Source of the DNA: Flammeovirga sp. EKP202
Lineage (GTDB): Bacteria; Bacteroidota; Bacteroidia; Cytophagales; Flammeovirgaceae
Direction: 5' to 3'
Length of the DNA stretch: 45,077 bases
Assembly: GCF_014534745.1 (NCBI RefSeq)
Contig: NZ_JACVVP010000059.1
Coordinates: forward strand, 1 to 45,077
How positions within the stretch are numbered: the stretch's first letter is position 1; every line of letters begins with the position of its first letter. Below are positions 1 through 6,305 of this stretch, piece after piece. A program made the position numbers and the translations under genes. Under the pieces are notes generated by a model that did not search any database, was not told where the DNA came from, and was given only the letters and a program-made list of their open reading frames with translations.

Positions 1-46
1 TTCGGTAAGTTTTATAATTCGAACTACATTTTATAATTTAGAGGAT

Positions 47-83
47 AGTTGAGAGACAAAACTTACCTCAACTGTTGGCAAAC
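47..83 (+). repeat. Cassette-like left border: hairpin followed by GTTGGCAAAC box
   Basis: An inverted repeat AGTTGAG (47-53) / CTCAACT (67-73) runs straight into GTTGGCAAAC (74-83), 19 bases before the ATG of the ACP-like gene. The last nine bases of this box are the reverse complement of GTTTGCCAA at 702-710, just after the stop codon. A hairpin arm abutting GTT is the layout of the right half of an integron attC site. The core only partly fits the GTTRRRY consensus. Confidence 0.45.
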
Positions 84-102
84 ATAAAATGAAATCTAAG
101 AA

Positions 103-696
103 ATGGGATTAGACTCGGTAGAATTATTGTTTTTTGTTGAAGATACATTTAGAATACGGTTTAATGCGTCAGAAGCAGAACAAATAAACACTGTACAAGA
201 CTTTTCAAATTCTGTTTATAGGAAAGTCATAACTAAACGAAATGAAAAATGTCTCTCACATCAAATATTTAATAGAGTTAAAAAGGCTATTAAAAAATTG
301 AACTTTACCGAAACTATTATTATACCTGAAACAAAATTATTTGAACTGTTCAGTAATAAAAATTTAATAAGAAATTGGAAATTACTTGAAACAGAAATAG
401 GTCTTAAATTACCAGAATTAACATCTCTAGATATTAGTCCAAACTTAGATTCACATGTTAAATTTTTAGGTATCAAGATTAGAAAACGTTCAACACCAAT
501 ATTAAATGGTACGGTTAAACAGTTAATTAATTGGATAGTATCTTTAAATTATAAAGAACTTATAAATCTTGAGAAGATCACGAATAAATATGAAGTTGAA
601 AGGGTAATCATCGGAATAATATATAATAAAATGGGTAATCCAATTAATGAAATAGAATTGGAACATTCCATAAGATATGATTTAGGAATAGATTAA
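103..696 (+). CDS. Acyl-carrier-protein-like protein with permuted ACP halves
   Basis: Small cytosolic protein of 197 residues. Residues 2-8 (GLDSVEL) are the phosphopantetheine-attachment motif of acyl carrier proteins, followed by the usual helix II-IV pattern (acidic FVEDTF, then a TVQDF segment, to about residue 42). Helix I, which should precede this motif, is absent from the N-terminus. The C-terminus (about 164-197) instead reads like ACP helix I and its loop, ending in DLGID exactly where the Ser motif would follow. The middle (about 50-105) resembles a second, Ser-less ACP-like half. An in-frame TAA at 97-99 lies just before the ATG, so a longer N-terminus is not possible without a frameshift. 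Complementary boxes flank the gene (74-83 and 702-710). No synthase or ligase is adjacent, so the carried acyl group is unknown. ACP homology is fairly sure; the permutation is inferred. Confidence 0.7.
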   Translation: MGLDSVELLFFVEDTFRIRFNASEAEQINTVQDFSNSVYRKVITKRNEKCLSHQIFNRVKKAIKKLNFTETIIIPETKLFELFSNKNLIRNWKLLETEIGLKLPELTSLDISPNLDSHVKFLGIKIRKRSTPILNGTVKQLINWIVSLNYKELINLEKITNKYEVERVIIGIIYNKMGNPINEIELEHSIRYDLGID

Positions 697-701
697 AAAA
701 C

Positions 702-766
702 GTTTGCCAATAATTAGGGCTTAGTTTGGTCTTCAGACCCAAAAATTAAGCCCTAGTTGAACAAAG
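702..766 (+). repeat. attC-like hairpin after the ACP-like gene
   Basis: Starts with GTTTGCCAA (702-710), complementary to the box before the gene. Next comes a two-step hairpin: outer arms TAGGGCTTA and TAAGCCCTA, inner arms TTTGG and CCAAA around GTCTTCAGAC. The right arm ends directly at GTTGAAC, which fits the integron GTTRRRY core. A decayed form of the same hairpin follows the gene at 5063. This could be an attC-like recombination site or the terminal hairpin of the IS91-type element. Confidence 0.4.
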
Positions 767-892
767 GCGGTGTGGTTCTCTTGCATTTAGCTGTATGGAA
801 GTTAGGAAGGACTTTTCGATTACTCGGGAGGTCTTTTTTTGTAGAGAACTTTTTTATAGATCACTTTCCCTCACATTTTTTACCCTAAAAGC
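712..892. repeat. Dispersed repeat, copy A (IS91-element-associated)
   Basis: About 180 bases, repeated at 5615-5788 and, as a core only, at 4606-4702. Shared landmarks are AACAAAGGCGGTG, CTGTATGGAA, AGGAAGGACTTTTCGATTAC, then a T-run and a CCTAAAAGC tail. Read on the minus strand, part of it matches the broken integrase reading frame of copy B, including the same in-frame stop. It lies directly downstream of the IS91-type transposase, where the replication-origin end of such elements is expected. It also contains a 10-bp G-U-rich hairpin (810-833) followed by seven T. It fills most of the 300-base gap between genes; the remainder (893-997) holds two short hairpins (GCCTATCAGGC and CTTAT/ATAAG). 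Confidence 0.7.
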
Positions 893-997
893 CCTAAATA
901 AATAATGAAATTAGGACTGAATCGCCTGCTTTTGGAAAGTTTAGGGTGTAGCCTATCAGGCTTATTTTCATAAGCAAAAAAATGAGAGGGTCAGTTT

Positions 998-2146
998 CTA
1001 ATTGAGGTTGCGTTCTACTTCCGTTTCTTTATTTGGTGGGGCTCTTTGAGCAGCGAACCGTGGCATAATGACCATCGACCTTTCTCCACAGCAGGGGCAG
1101 ACCAATGGATCATAACCCAGTTTTTCCCTTGACAGTTTGATCCAGTCCCATTCTACTTTTTTTGGAGTTTTCTGACCGATAGACTTTCTGATTTTCTCTA
1201 TTTTGACCTTTTTGATGGCTCCGTTGTAAAATCCAAAATGTCTGATCCTCCTAAAACCCTTAGGAAGTAGATGCATACTGTATCTTTTGATAAAATCTAC
1301 ATCCGAGAGTGTCATTTCTTTTTTCTTTGCACCGGTTCTGTAATCCTTGTAAGAGAAGGTGACTTTTCCTTGTGAGTAATCCAATAACCGGTGGTTTGAG
1401 ATGGCAGTTTTGTGCGTGTATCTACCAAGATATTCGATGATCTGTTTTGCTCCTCCAAACGGTCTTTTTGCGTAAACTACCCATTCTTTTTCGAAACAAC
1501 TTTTCGCTATACTTTGGTCAATATACGCTTTTGATGTATCATTCTTTCTTATTTGATCTACAAGTTTGGCCCTGAACATTTTTGCTAATGCTTTCGCTGG
1601 GAAAAGGTACTTTCCCGTTTTGTCACTGCCCTTCCAATGTTTACCATTGCAAAGTGCACCTCCCGGAATAATGCAATGCAGATGAGGATGCAGACTCAAA
1701 TTTTGCCCCCAAGTATGAAGTACTGCGATCATTCCCATTTCTCCCTCTAGACTTTTGCTTCCGAATGTTCTGACTGTTTCCCAGACGGTTTTGAAAAGCA
1801 GGTTATACATTAATTCAGGCTCATGCAGAAAGAGGTCATTTAATTCATGAGGTACTGTAAATACAGTATGAAAATAGGGGACGTCCAGCACTTCCTCCTC
1901 CCGTTTTGCGATCCATTTTTCTCTATAGGTTGCCTGACATTTCGGACAGTTTCTATTTCTGCAACTGTTGTAGGAGATTCTTACTTCACTACACTTTTCA
2001 CAGTAGTCGATATGCCTTCCGAGTTTAGCCGTCCTACAAAGCGTCATGGCATGCAGGTCGAATTTCTGTCTGCTGAGAAAATGAGTAGAAGTCCTCCAAA
2101 ATTGTTGCCGATTGAGAATGTGGCTGATCTCAACTTTTGGCTTCAT
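998..2146 (-). CDS. IS91 family transposase (Y2 HUH rolling-circle type)
   Basis: Catalyses single-strand rolling-circle transposition. In order it shows an N-terminal zinc ribbon (CEKC, then SCRNRNCPKCQ), the HUH metal motif in HPHLHC, and a paired-tyrosine motif YLGRY (Tyr-x3-Tyr) before THKTAISNHRL, as in IS91. The C-terminus has another CPCC zinc-knuckle pair. The chosen start (MKPKVEISHIL) gives 382 residues, near the family norm; an upstream ATG at 2245 would add 33 atypical residues. The frame is intact, so the enzyme may be active. The tyrosine-recombinase gene that often accompanies Bacteroidota IS91 elements is not beside it, though a fragment of one lies at 4606-4838. Element ends were not resolved. 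Confidence 0.93.
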   Translation of the reverse strand: MKPKVEISHILNRQQFWRTSTHFLSRQKFDLHAMTLCRTAKLGRHIDYCEKCSEVRISYNSCRNRNCPKCQATYREKWIAKREEEVLDVPYFHTVFTVPHELNDLFLHEPELMYNLLFKTVWETVRTFGSKSLEGEMGMIAVLHTWGQNLSLHPHLHCIIPGGALCNGKHWKGSDKTGKYLFPAKALAKMFRAKLVDQIRKNDTSKAYIDQSIAKSCFEKEWVVYAKRPFGGAKQIIEYLGRYTHKTAISNHRLLDYSQGKVTFSYKDYRTGAKKKEMTLSDVDFIKRYSMHLLPKGFRRIRHFGFYNGAIKKVKIEKIRKSIGQKTPKKVEWDWIKLSREKLGYDPLVCPCCGERSMVIMPRFAAQRAPPNKETEVERNLN

Positions 2147-2262
2147 AAATCTTGTCGAAAGGCGAGAAGGAATTGGATTTTTTGACAGTTGTAAGGTTGA
2201 TATAAACAGAAGAAGATGATGAAACTGCAGACTTTGGTCAGTCATAAAATCACTTTGTTGCC

Positions 2263-2448
2263 ATGTTCAATATAAATTCATTAGAATTAAATGAAAGTGC
2301 AATACATGACTTCATAGAAACTAGCATTTCTTTTGAAGGAGAAGAATATTTGAATAATTTAAAGAAAGACATTGAAGTTAAATTACCTTTTGACTTATAA
2401 GAATATGATTTAAAAACTGTACTTGTGATTGATAGAAATGGGTACTGA
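2263..2448 (+). pseudogene. Short gene with in-frame stop, or gene remnant
   Basis: An ATG at 2263 opens a 45-codon frame ending in TAA at 2398-2400. The same frame continues for 15 more sense codons (EYDLKTVLVIDRNGY) to a TGA at 2446-2448, and the two parts read as one continuous charged protein. This suggests the N-terminal remnant of a gene with a nonsense mutation, cut short by the 66-base repeat that starts at 2441. It begins 17 bases beyond the longest transposase frame, on the other strand. No family is recognised. It could be a genuine 45-residue protein instead. Confidence 0.3.
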
Positions 2449-2506
2449 TAGTTTACCAAAATTGATTACTTTTATAATTATTAATTTGAGTGAGCGATCA
2501 GGCTTT
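2441..2506. repeat. 66-base dispersed repeat, copy 1
   Basis: Same length and clearly related to 12107-12172. Both start GGTACTGATAG, share GATTACTTTTATA in the middle, and end near a GTGAG...ATCAG...CTTT segment. The ends CTGATAG and CTATCAG are complementary (one mismatch in this copy), so it can fold into a stem with a loop of about 40 bases. It may be a small non-autonomous element or an element end. Confidence 0.6.
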
Positions 2507-2532
2507 ACTTTACATTATTATTGATAGATAAA

Positions 2533-3222
2533 ATGGAAGAGGCAGATAAAAGAAAAATTTTAAATTTCCTATCAGGTAATGTCTCTGTAAAAGAATTTGA
2601 ATCCTGGGTATATAATAACTCAGAGCTAGAATCTAGATTAGGCTCTGATTGCTTTTTTGACTTGATCAACGTAGATTTTAATGATAAAGATAGTGTTTAT
2701 GCAACCAAATCACCATTATTGGGAAAATGTATTGATTTAGAGGAATTGAAAAATTTCAAGTATCATAGGACTTTAGAACAAGCAGGCTGGTTCGATGGTA
2801 GGAAAATGAAAAATGCTGTTGAAACAAAAAATTTACAACCTGAATTAAAACATGCTTGGAATATTCTTTCCGAGTTTGGAGGATTAGAGTTAATCACAAC
2901 TTATGAATCTGATTATTGGACTCCAAGAAATATCAAATTTCCTGAAACTGTTGAACGAATAAATAATGGAGCAAGTTATGGATTAGATAAGCAACTAATT
3001 TGTTTTGCTAATATTGATGATTACAATTCAGCCTTGTATGTAGATGACGAAAACAATTATTATCAATTAGATGATATTGAAAGCATTAAACTTTATCAAT
3101 TTAAGGGAGTAGAGTTTTCCAAAATGATACAGAATCTGCTTGGTATAGATGAAGAAGGGAAGTTTGAACTTATAGGAAACTCAAGTGAAAAAAATAGCAG
3201 ACAAAGGCTAAAAAAGCGTTAA
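2533..3222 (+). CDS. SUKH-3-like immunity protein
   Basis: A 229-residue cytosolic protein. The N-terminal third (to about residue 75) is acidic and unrecognised. The rest carries the SUKH-3 signature: AGWFDGRK, then a helix leading to ILSEFGGLEL, a beta-rich stretch, YGLDKQLICFANIDDYNSAL, and a final strand pair with YQLDDIES. SUKH-superfamily proteins usually neutralise polymorphic or contact-dependent toxins; that is family knowledge. No toxin gene is adjacent, so this is an orphan immunity-like gene in accessory DNA. The ATG at 2533 is chosen over a TTG at 2521. The family is likely; the function here is inferred. Confidence 0.65.
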   Translation: MEEADKRKILNFLSGNVSVKEFESWVYNNSELESRLGSDCFFDLINVDFNDKDSVYATKSPLLGKCIDLEELKNFKYHRTLEQAGWFDGRKMKNAVETKNLQPELKHAWNILSEFGGLELITTYESDYWTPRNIKFPETVERINNGASYGLDKQLICFANIDDYNSALYVDDENNYYQLDDIESIKLYQFKGVEFSKMIQNLLGIDEEGKFELIGNSSEKNSRQRLKKR

Positions 3223-3359
3223 GTTTATTGCATTTAAGCATGCTTGCTACAGATTGAAAAAAAATAAAAAGCTTGTAGCTATTTAGTAAGCAGAACGTAA
3301 GTTCTTCGAAATGCTTTTTAGCCAAGTCATACACATTTTAAGATAACCGAAATCTATCA

Positions 3360-4073
3360 ATGGAAATTCACGATTTTGACATAAAGAAAGGGATTTATAG
3401 CTTTGAATTTGGTGAATTGAATACAGAAAGTCATTCACATCCTGTTGTCGAAATCATAAGTGCAACAAATGGAACTTTTTCACTACAATCTAATGGGCAG
3501 ATAAATAAGAATTTGGTTTTTGCAATTATCGACTCGAATATCGAACATAAAGTATTTTCAAAGGACTGTTCTATCAGAATGCTAATGATAGAGAGTCATA
3601 ATTTGAAATTAACTGATTTTTTGGGAAACAAGGGAATAAAGTTTAAGAACGGTGTTTTTTCAAAGACTAACATTGTGAATAAAAATGAGCTGTTTTCAGA
3701 AGTAAAAAACCTTGCAATAACAATTGACTTAAAAACACCAACGGACAAGCGAATTGTGGAAAGCATCAAATTCATTGAGGAGAATGAACTTGAATACAAA
3801 GATTTAATTTCGGAGTTGACTTCAAAGGTGTTTCTATCAAACAGCAGACTTTCCCACCTTTTCAAAGAACATATCGGAATTTCAATAAAAAAATATCTTG
3901 TTTGGAATAGATTACGTCAGGCAATAAATCTGTATTTAAGTAAGAACACTAACTTGACAGACGTTTCAATACAGAGTGGATTTTTTGACCAAGCCCATTT
4001 TACCAATTCCTTTAAAACTGTTTTGGGCGTAAGTCCTTCAAAAGCCTACAATAGCAGAATCTTACAATCATAG
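3360..4073 (+). CDS. AraC family transcriptional regulator
   Basis: DNA-binding regulator of 237 residues. The N-terminal half is a cupin-like sensor ([20 protein letters not shown] resembles a histidine-containing jelly-roll edge). The C-terminal 100 residues hold the two helix-turn-helix motifs: [21 protein letters not shown], and [27 protein letters not shown], the classic AraC signature. A GNAT gene starts 41 bases downstream on the same strand with no terminator between, so the two may be co-transcribed. The ligand is unknown. The 137 bases upstream contain imperfect inverted repeats (TGCTACA / TGTAGC). Confidence 0.85.
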   Translation: MEIHDFDIKKGIYSFEFGELNTESHSHPVVEIISATNGTFSLQSNGQINKNLVFAIIDSNIEHKVFSKDCSIRMLMIESHNLKLTDFLGNKGIKFKNGVFSKTNIVNKNELFSEVKNLAITIDLKTPTDKRIVESIKFIEENELEYKDLISELTSKVFLSNSRLSHLFKEHIGISIKKYLVWNRLRQAINLYLSKNTNLTDVSIQSGFFDQAHFTNSFKTVLGVSPSKAYNSRILQS

Positions 4074-4114
4074 TAAGTTGCTTAATTCTACTTTTATACT
4101 CAAAAGCAAAGAAA

Positions 4115-4585
4115 ATGAACGAACAAATTAGAAAAGTGGAGAAAAAGGACATTCCAGAATTAAAGAAAGTACTTGATTCGAGCGAATTGTTCCCATCCTA
4201 CTTGCTCGATGATATGATAAGCGATTATTTGAGCAACGAGAAATCAACGGATATTTGGTTTACGACAATCCAACAAGGAAAGCCCATTTCGATTGGCTAT
4301 TGTGCACCTGAAAGATTGACCGAAGGAACCTATAATCTTTATGCGATTGCAGTTCATAAAAATCAACAAGGCAAAGGAATTGGAAAGAAAATGATGGAAT
4401 ACATCGAAAATGAGTTGAAAGAAAAAGGCAACCGAATTTTAATAGTAGAAACATCAGGGAAACCAGAGTTTAAGTTGACACGGGAATTTTACATTAAATG
4501 TGACTATACAAAACAAGCAGTAATCCCAGAGTTTTATGAAAAAGGAGATGACAAAATTGTCTTTTGGAAGAAATTGACGGAATAA
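4115..4585 (+). CDS. GNAT family N-acetyltransferase
   Basis: Predicted acetyl-CoA-dependent N-acetyltransferase of 156 residues, full length for the fold. The acetyl-CoA pyrophosphate loop is [10 protein letters not shown] (about residues 88-97), preceded by the beta-4 strand YNLYAIAV and followed by the beta-5 strand RILIVETS and the helix that packs on the cofactor ([11 protein letters not shown]). Its substrate cannot be told. It follows the AraC gene closely. Right after the stop is a partial cassette-like end (ACTGCGCACAA), then copy B of the dispersed repeat. Confidence 0.85.
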   Translation: MNEQIRKVEKKDIPELKKVLDSSELFPSYLLDDMISDYLSNEKSTDIWFTTIQQGKPISIGYCAPERLTEGTYNLYAIAVHKNQQGKGIGKKMMEYIENELKEKGNRILIVETSGKPEFKLTREFYIKCDYTKQAVIPEFYEKGDDKIVFWKKLTE

Positions 4586-4605
4586 AAACTGCGCACAAAA
4601 AAAAT

Positions 4606-4702
4606 GCCTTAGTTGAACAAAGGCGGTGAATTTTTCATGCACTCAGTTGTATGGAAATTAGGAAGGACTTTTCGATTACTCTGGAAGTCTTTTTTCTTTG
4701 AG
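4606..4702. repeat. Dispersed repeat, copy B (core only)
   Basis: Shares with copies A and C the stretch from CTTAGTTGAACAAAGG through GGAAGGACTTTTCGATTACT to the T-run. Beyond 4700 it continues as recognisable integrase codons (minus strand), whereas A and C diverge. The hairpin here is GACTTTTCGA / TCTGGAAGTC; relative to A and C one G-U pair has become A-U. Confidence 0.7.
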
Positions 4703-4838
4703 CTTAAGCAGATAATCATTAATTTCATCATCGGGAAGTTCAAGAGGAGTTTTGTTAAAATGTAAAGCAATTTTAGCAATATACTTGATGCAATCATCAA
4801 AAGTAGACTCTGACTTTCCACTTAAAGGTATACCTCAT
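4606..4838 (-). pseudogene. Broken tyrosine-recombinase (integrase) N-terminal fragment
   Basis: In one minus-strand frame the DNA reads SESTFDDCIKYIAKIALHF then NKTPLELPDDEINDYLLKL and KEKRLPE, the SAM-like core-binding domain at the start of phage-type integrases. It then meets a TAA (4676-4678) and degraded SKS codons. The likely start (ATG at 4836-4838) is in another frame, so a frameshift separates about 10 starting residues from the domain. No catalytic domain remains. Integrases of this kind commonly accompany IS91-type transposases in Bacteroidota, so it is probably debris of a relative of the element at 998-2146. The same in-frame stop occurs in copies A and C of the repeat. Confidence 0.65.
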
Positions 4839-5062
4839 TGTACATCTCGTTGAAACCAGGAACATTAAATGCTCTGTTTCGTATAGTTCTTATTTTTATC
4901 TTACTAAATTTAAGGTGGTATTGAATTTAATGAGATGTAAAGTGTAGAAATTGAGGGATTTAGATATCGGAGTTTTTGTTCAACATCAACTAAATTCCAA
5001 TCATGGTTGCACAACCGCTCACGAGTTTAGTATTCAAGTTAGCTTACAGATAAAAACACACA
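4839..5062. other. Intergenic, little recognisable
   Basis: AT-rich spacer upstream of the gene at 5063. It holds a short hairpin (GGTTGCACAACC near 5005) and ends with the box GTTAGCTTAC (5038-5047), described with the cassette-like borders. No gene seen. Confidence 0.5.
5038..5047 (+). repeat. Cassette-like left border box GTTAGCTTAC
   Basis: Located 15 bases before the ATG at 5063. Its last nine bases are the reverse complement of GTAAGCTAA at 5605-5613, just after that gene. The pair has the same layout as the boxes around the gene at 103 (GTTGGCAAAC / GTTTGCCAA) but a different sequence, so the two pairs covary. Confidence 0.45.
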
Positions 5063-5608
5063 ATGAAACCTATTGATGGACATATAGTTAAAAATGAAAA
5101 TATATGGGATATTCTTCTAAACAGAAGATTACTTCATGTATACTACATTGATGAATATGGAAGTTCTGGCGACTACTTGGATGATTTTAGGTTTCACTAT
5201 CTATCCCAAGGAGCAGTACTTTTAGAATTCGACAACTACCAAATCTTTGAAATTACTGTTGATGACAATAATTCTAATCTATGGCTTCGTTCAATTCAGA
5301 ATCAATCACTACATCACTCACATAGGTGCTTGACTACCCAAAAATCATCTTGGTCAAGAATATCGAATAAAATAATTCTTGCTTACGATCTAGTTCATGA
5401 TTTTTACTACAAATGTGATGTCAAATCAAGTAACAAAGTCGATGTAGTAAGTTCTATCAAAATCACTTTTCAAAATGGTGAAAGAATATATATTAGTAAC
5501 GCAGGATTCTTAATAGAAAATGAATTAATAAGTTTGACAGGAGATTTAATTATATATTCAGATAAGAGGGTTGGAGTAGAACACAAACTTTTAAATGAAA
5601 ATACGTAA
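5063..5608 (+). CDS. Protein of unknown function
   Basis: 181 residues, not recognised. No signal peptide or membrane segment. It is rich in beta-type alternation and aromatic residues, with a DEYGSSGDYLDDFRF segment near residue 30 and HHSHR near residue 95. Its size and neighbourhood resemble small immunity-type or effector cargo of accessory arrays, but no motif supports that. Complementary boxes bracket it (5038-5047 and 5605-5613), and repeat copy C follows. Confidence 0.55.
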   Translation: MKPIDGHIVKNENIWDILLNRRLLHVYYIDEYGSSGDYLDDFRFHYLSQGAVLLEFDNYQIFEITVDDNNSNLWLRSIQNQSLHHSHRCLTTQKSSWSRISNKIILAYDLVHDFYYKCDVKSSNKVDVVSSIKITFQNGERIYISNAGFLIENELISLTGDLIIYSDKRVGVEHKLLNENT

Positions 5609-5788
5609 GCTAAAAATTAGGGCTTAGTTTGGTCTTCAGATCCAAAACCTTAGTTAAACAAAGATGGTGAATTTTTCATGCACTCAGCTGTATGGAAATT
5701 AGGAAGGACTTTTCGATTACTCGGGAGGTCTTTTTTCGTTGAGAACTTTCTTATAGATCGTTTTCCCTATCATTTTTTAACCTAAAAG
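5605..5788. repeat. Right border box plus dispersed repeat, copy C
   Basis: GTAAGCTAA (5605-5613) overlaps the stop codon and leads into the same AATTAGGGCTTAGTTTGG hairpin segment as at 712, here decayed (ATCCAAAACCTTAGTTAAAC). The repeat then runs to about 5788, matching copy A past the T-run (GAGAACTTTCTTATAGATC compared with GAGAACTTTTTTATAGATC). It contains the hairpin GACTTTTCGA / TCGGGAGGTC (5707-5730) with six T. Confidence 0.7.
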
Positions 5789-5901
5789 CACAAGCATTAA
5801 TTACGAATTTAAAACTGAAAGGATAGTTTTACTTTGTAAACTAAGTTTTCGAATATTCATGGTCTTTAGAAATCAGGAGATTTCTGATGATCTGAAGGAC
5901 A

Positions 5902-5927
5902 CGAATGACGCTGACGCTTAACATTCG
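5902..5927. repeat. REP-like palindrome, copy 1
   Basis: Arms CGAATG and CATTCG enclose the core ACGCTGACGCTTAA. The core is shared with 25027-25052 and, in inverse, with 13164-13197 and 24907-24934, while the outer bases differ but stay complementary. Confidence 0.55.
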
Positions 5928-6080
5928 CGCCATTGCACTTTTTACCATTTTAGTTTGGTAGTATTCTCCCCGGCCTTGAAGGGAATGCGTTAAGAATTTC
6001 ATGAATTGAGCCGTTAAAAATGATTTTCCAATTTGAGCTTTAGCGAGTTTAAAATCATTGAGGCGAGGAAAATGAAATTT

Positions 6081-6220
6081 AGCTTTTGACTTCTAAGCCT
6101 AGATTTTTTGCTTCGTTTTTCATCAATGGAAAAATGAAGAAGAAGGAAGCTTGAAAGTAGACCTTAGAAAGCTAGCAGAAATATTGATTGAAAGTAAACG
6201 ATAATTTAGTTTACAATGTA
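6081..6220. repeat. 140-bp dispersed repeat, left inverted copy
   Basis: Starts AGCTTTTGACTTCTAAGCC and ends TTTAGTTTACAATGTA. It is the inverted counterpart of 12202-12342, with about 20 differences by eye. It contains an internal hairpin (CTTCGTTTTTC / GAAAAATGAAG). The two copies bracket the AraC-lipoprotein-hydrolase block. Confidence 0.8.
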
Positions 6221-6305
6221 CTTACTGTATTAAGCTGAACTACTTTAATATAAGCTTTGTTTTAGAGATAATAATGTATTTATCTATCTATCCCAAACTG
6301 AGCGT

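Larger units (their letters stand above)
5789..6305. other. Intergenic region with palindrome and repeat, no intact gene
   Basis: Holds a REP-like palindrome at 5902-5927, a 9-bp inverted repeat AATGATTTT / AAAATCATT near 6018-6054, and the left 140-bp repeat at 6081-6220. A minus-strand frame of about 80 codons stays open over 5830-6090 but has no good start upstream and overlaps the palindrome; it is not called. Confidence 0.5.

Noticed and set aside
2250-2459. 69-codon minus-strand frame
   Set aside because: It lies opposite the more protein-like + strand frame starting at 2263 and has no recognisable features.
3222-3359. Imperfect inverted repeats after the SUKH-3 gene as an attC site
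   Set aside because: Arms pair only in short patches and the flanks of the gene lack complementary boxes like those of the genes at 103 and 5063.
4609-4821. 70-codon minus-strand frame in repeat copy B
   Set aside because: Another minus-strand frame of the same DNA reads as an integrase N-terminal domain, which explains the sequence far better.
5830-6090. About 80 open codons on the minus strand
   Set aside because: No start codon in the first half, it crosses a REP-like palindrome, and the product resembles nothing I recognise; kept only as intergenic DNA.
1-6300. A complete integron
   Set aside because: No integron integrase gene or attI-like site is in the window; only cassette-like borders are seen.
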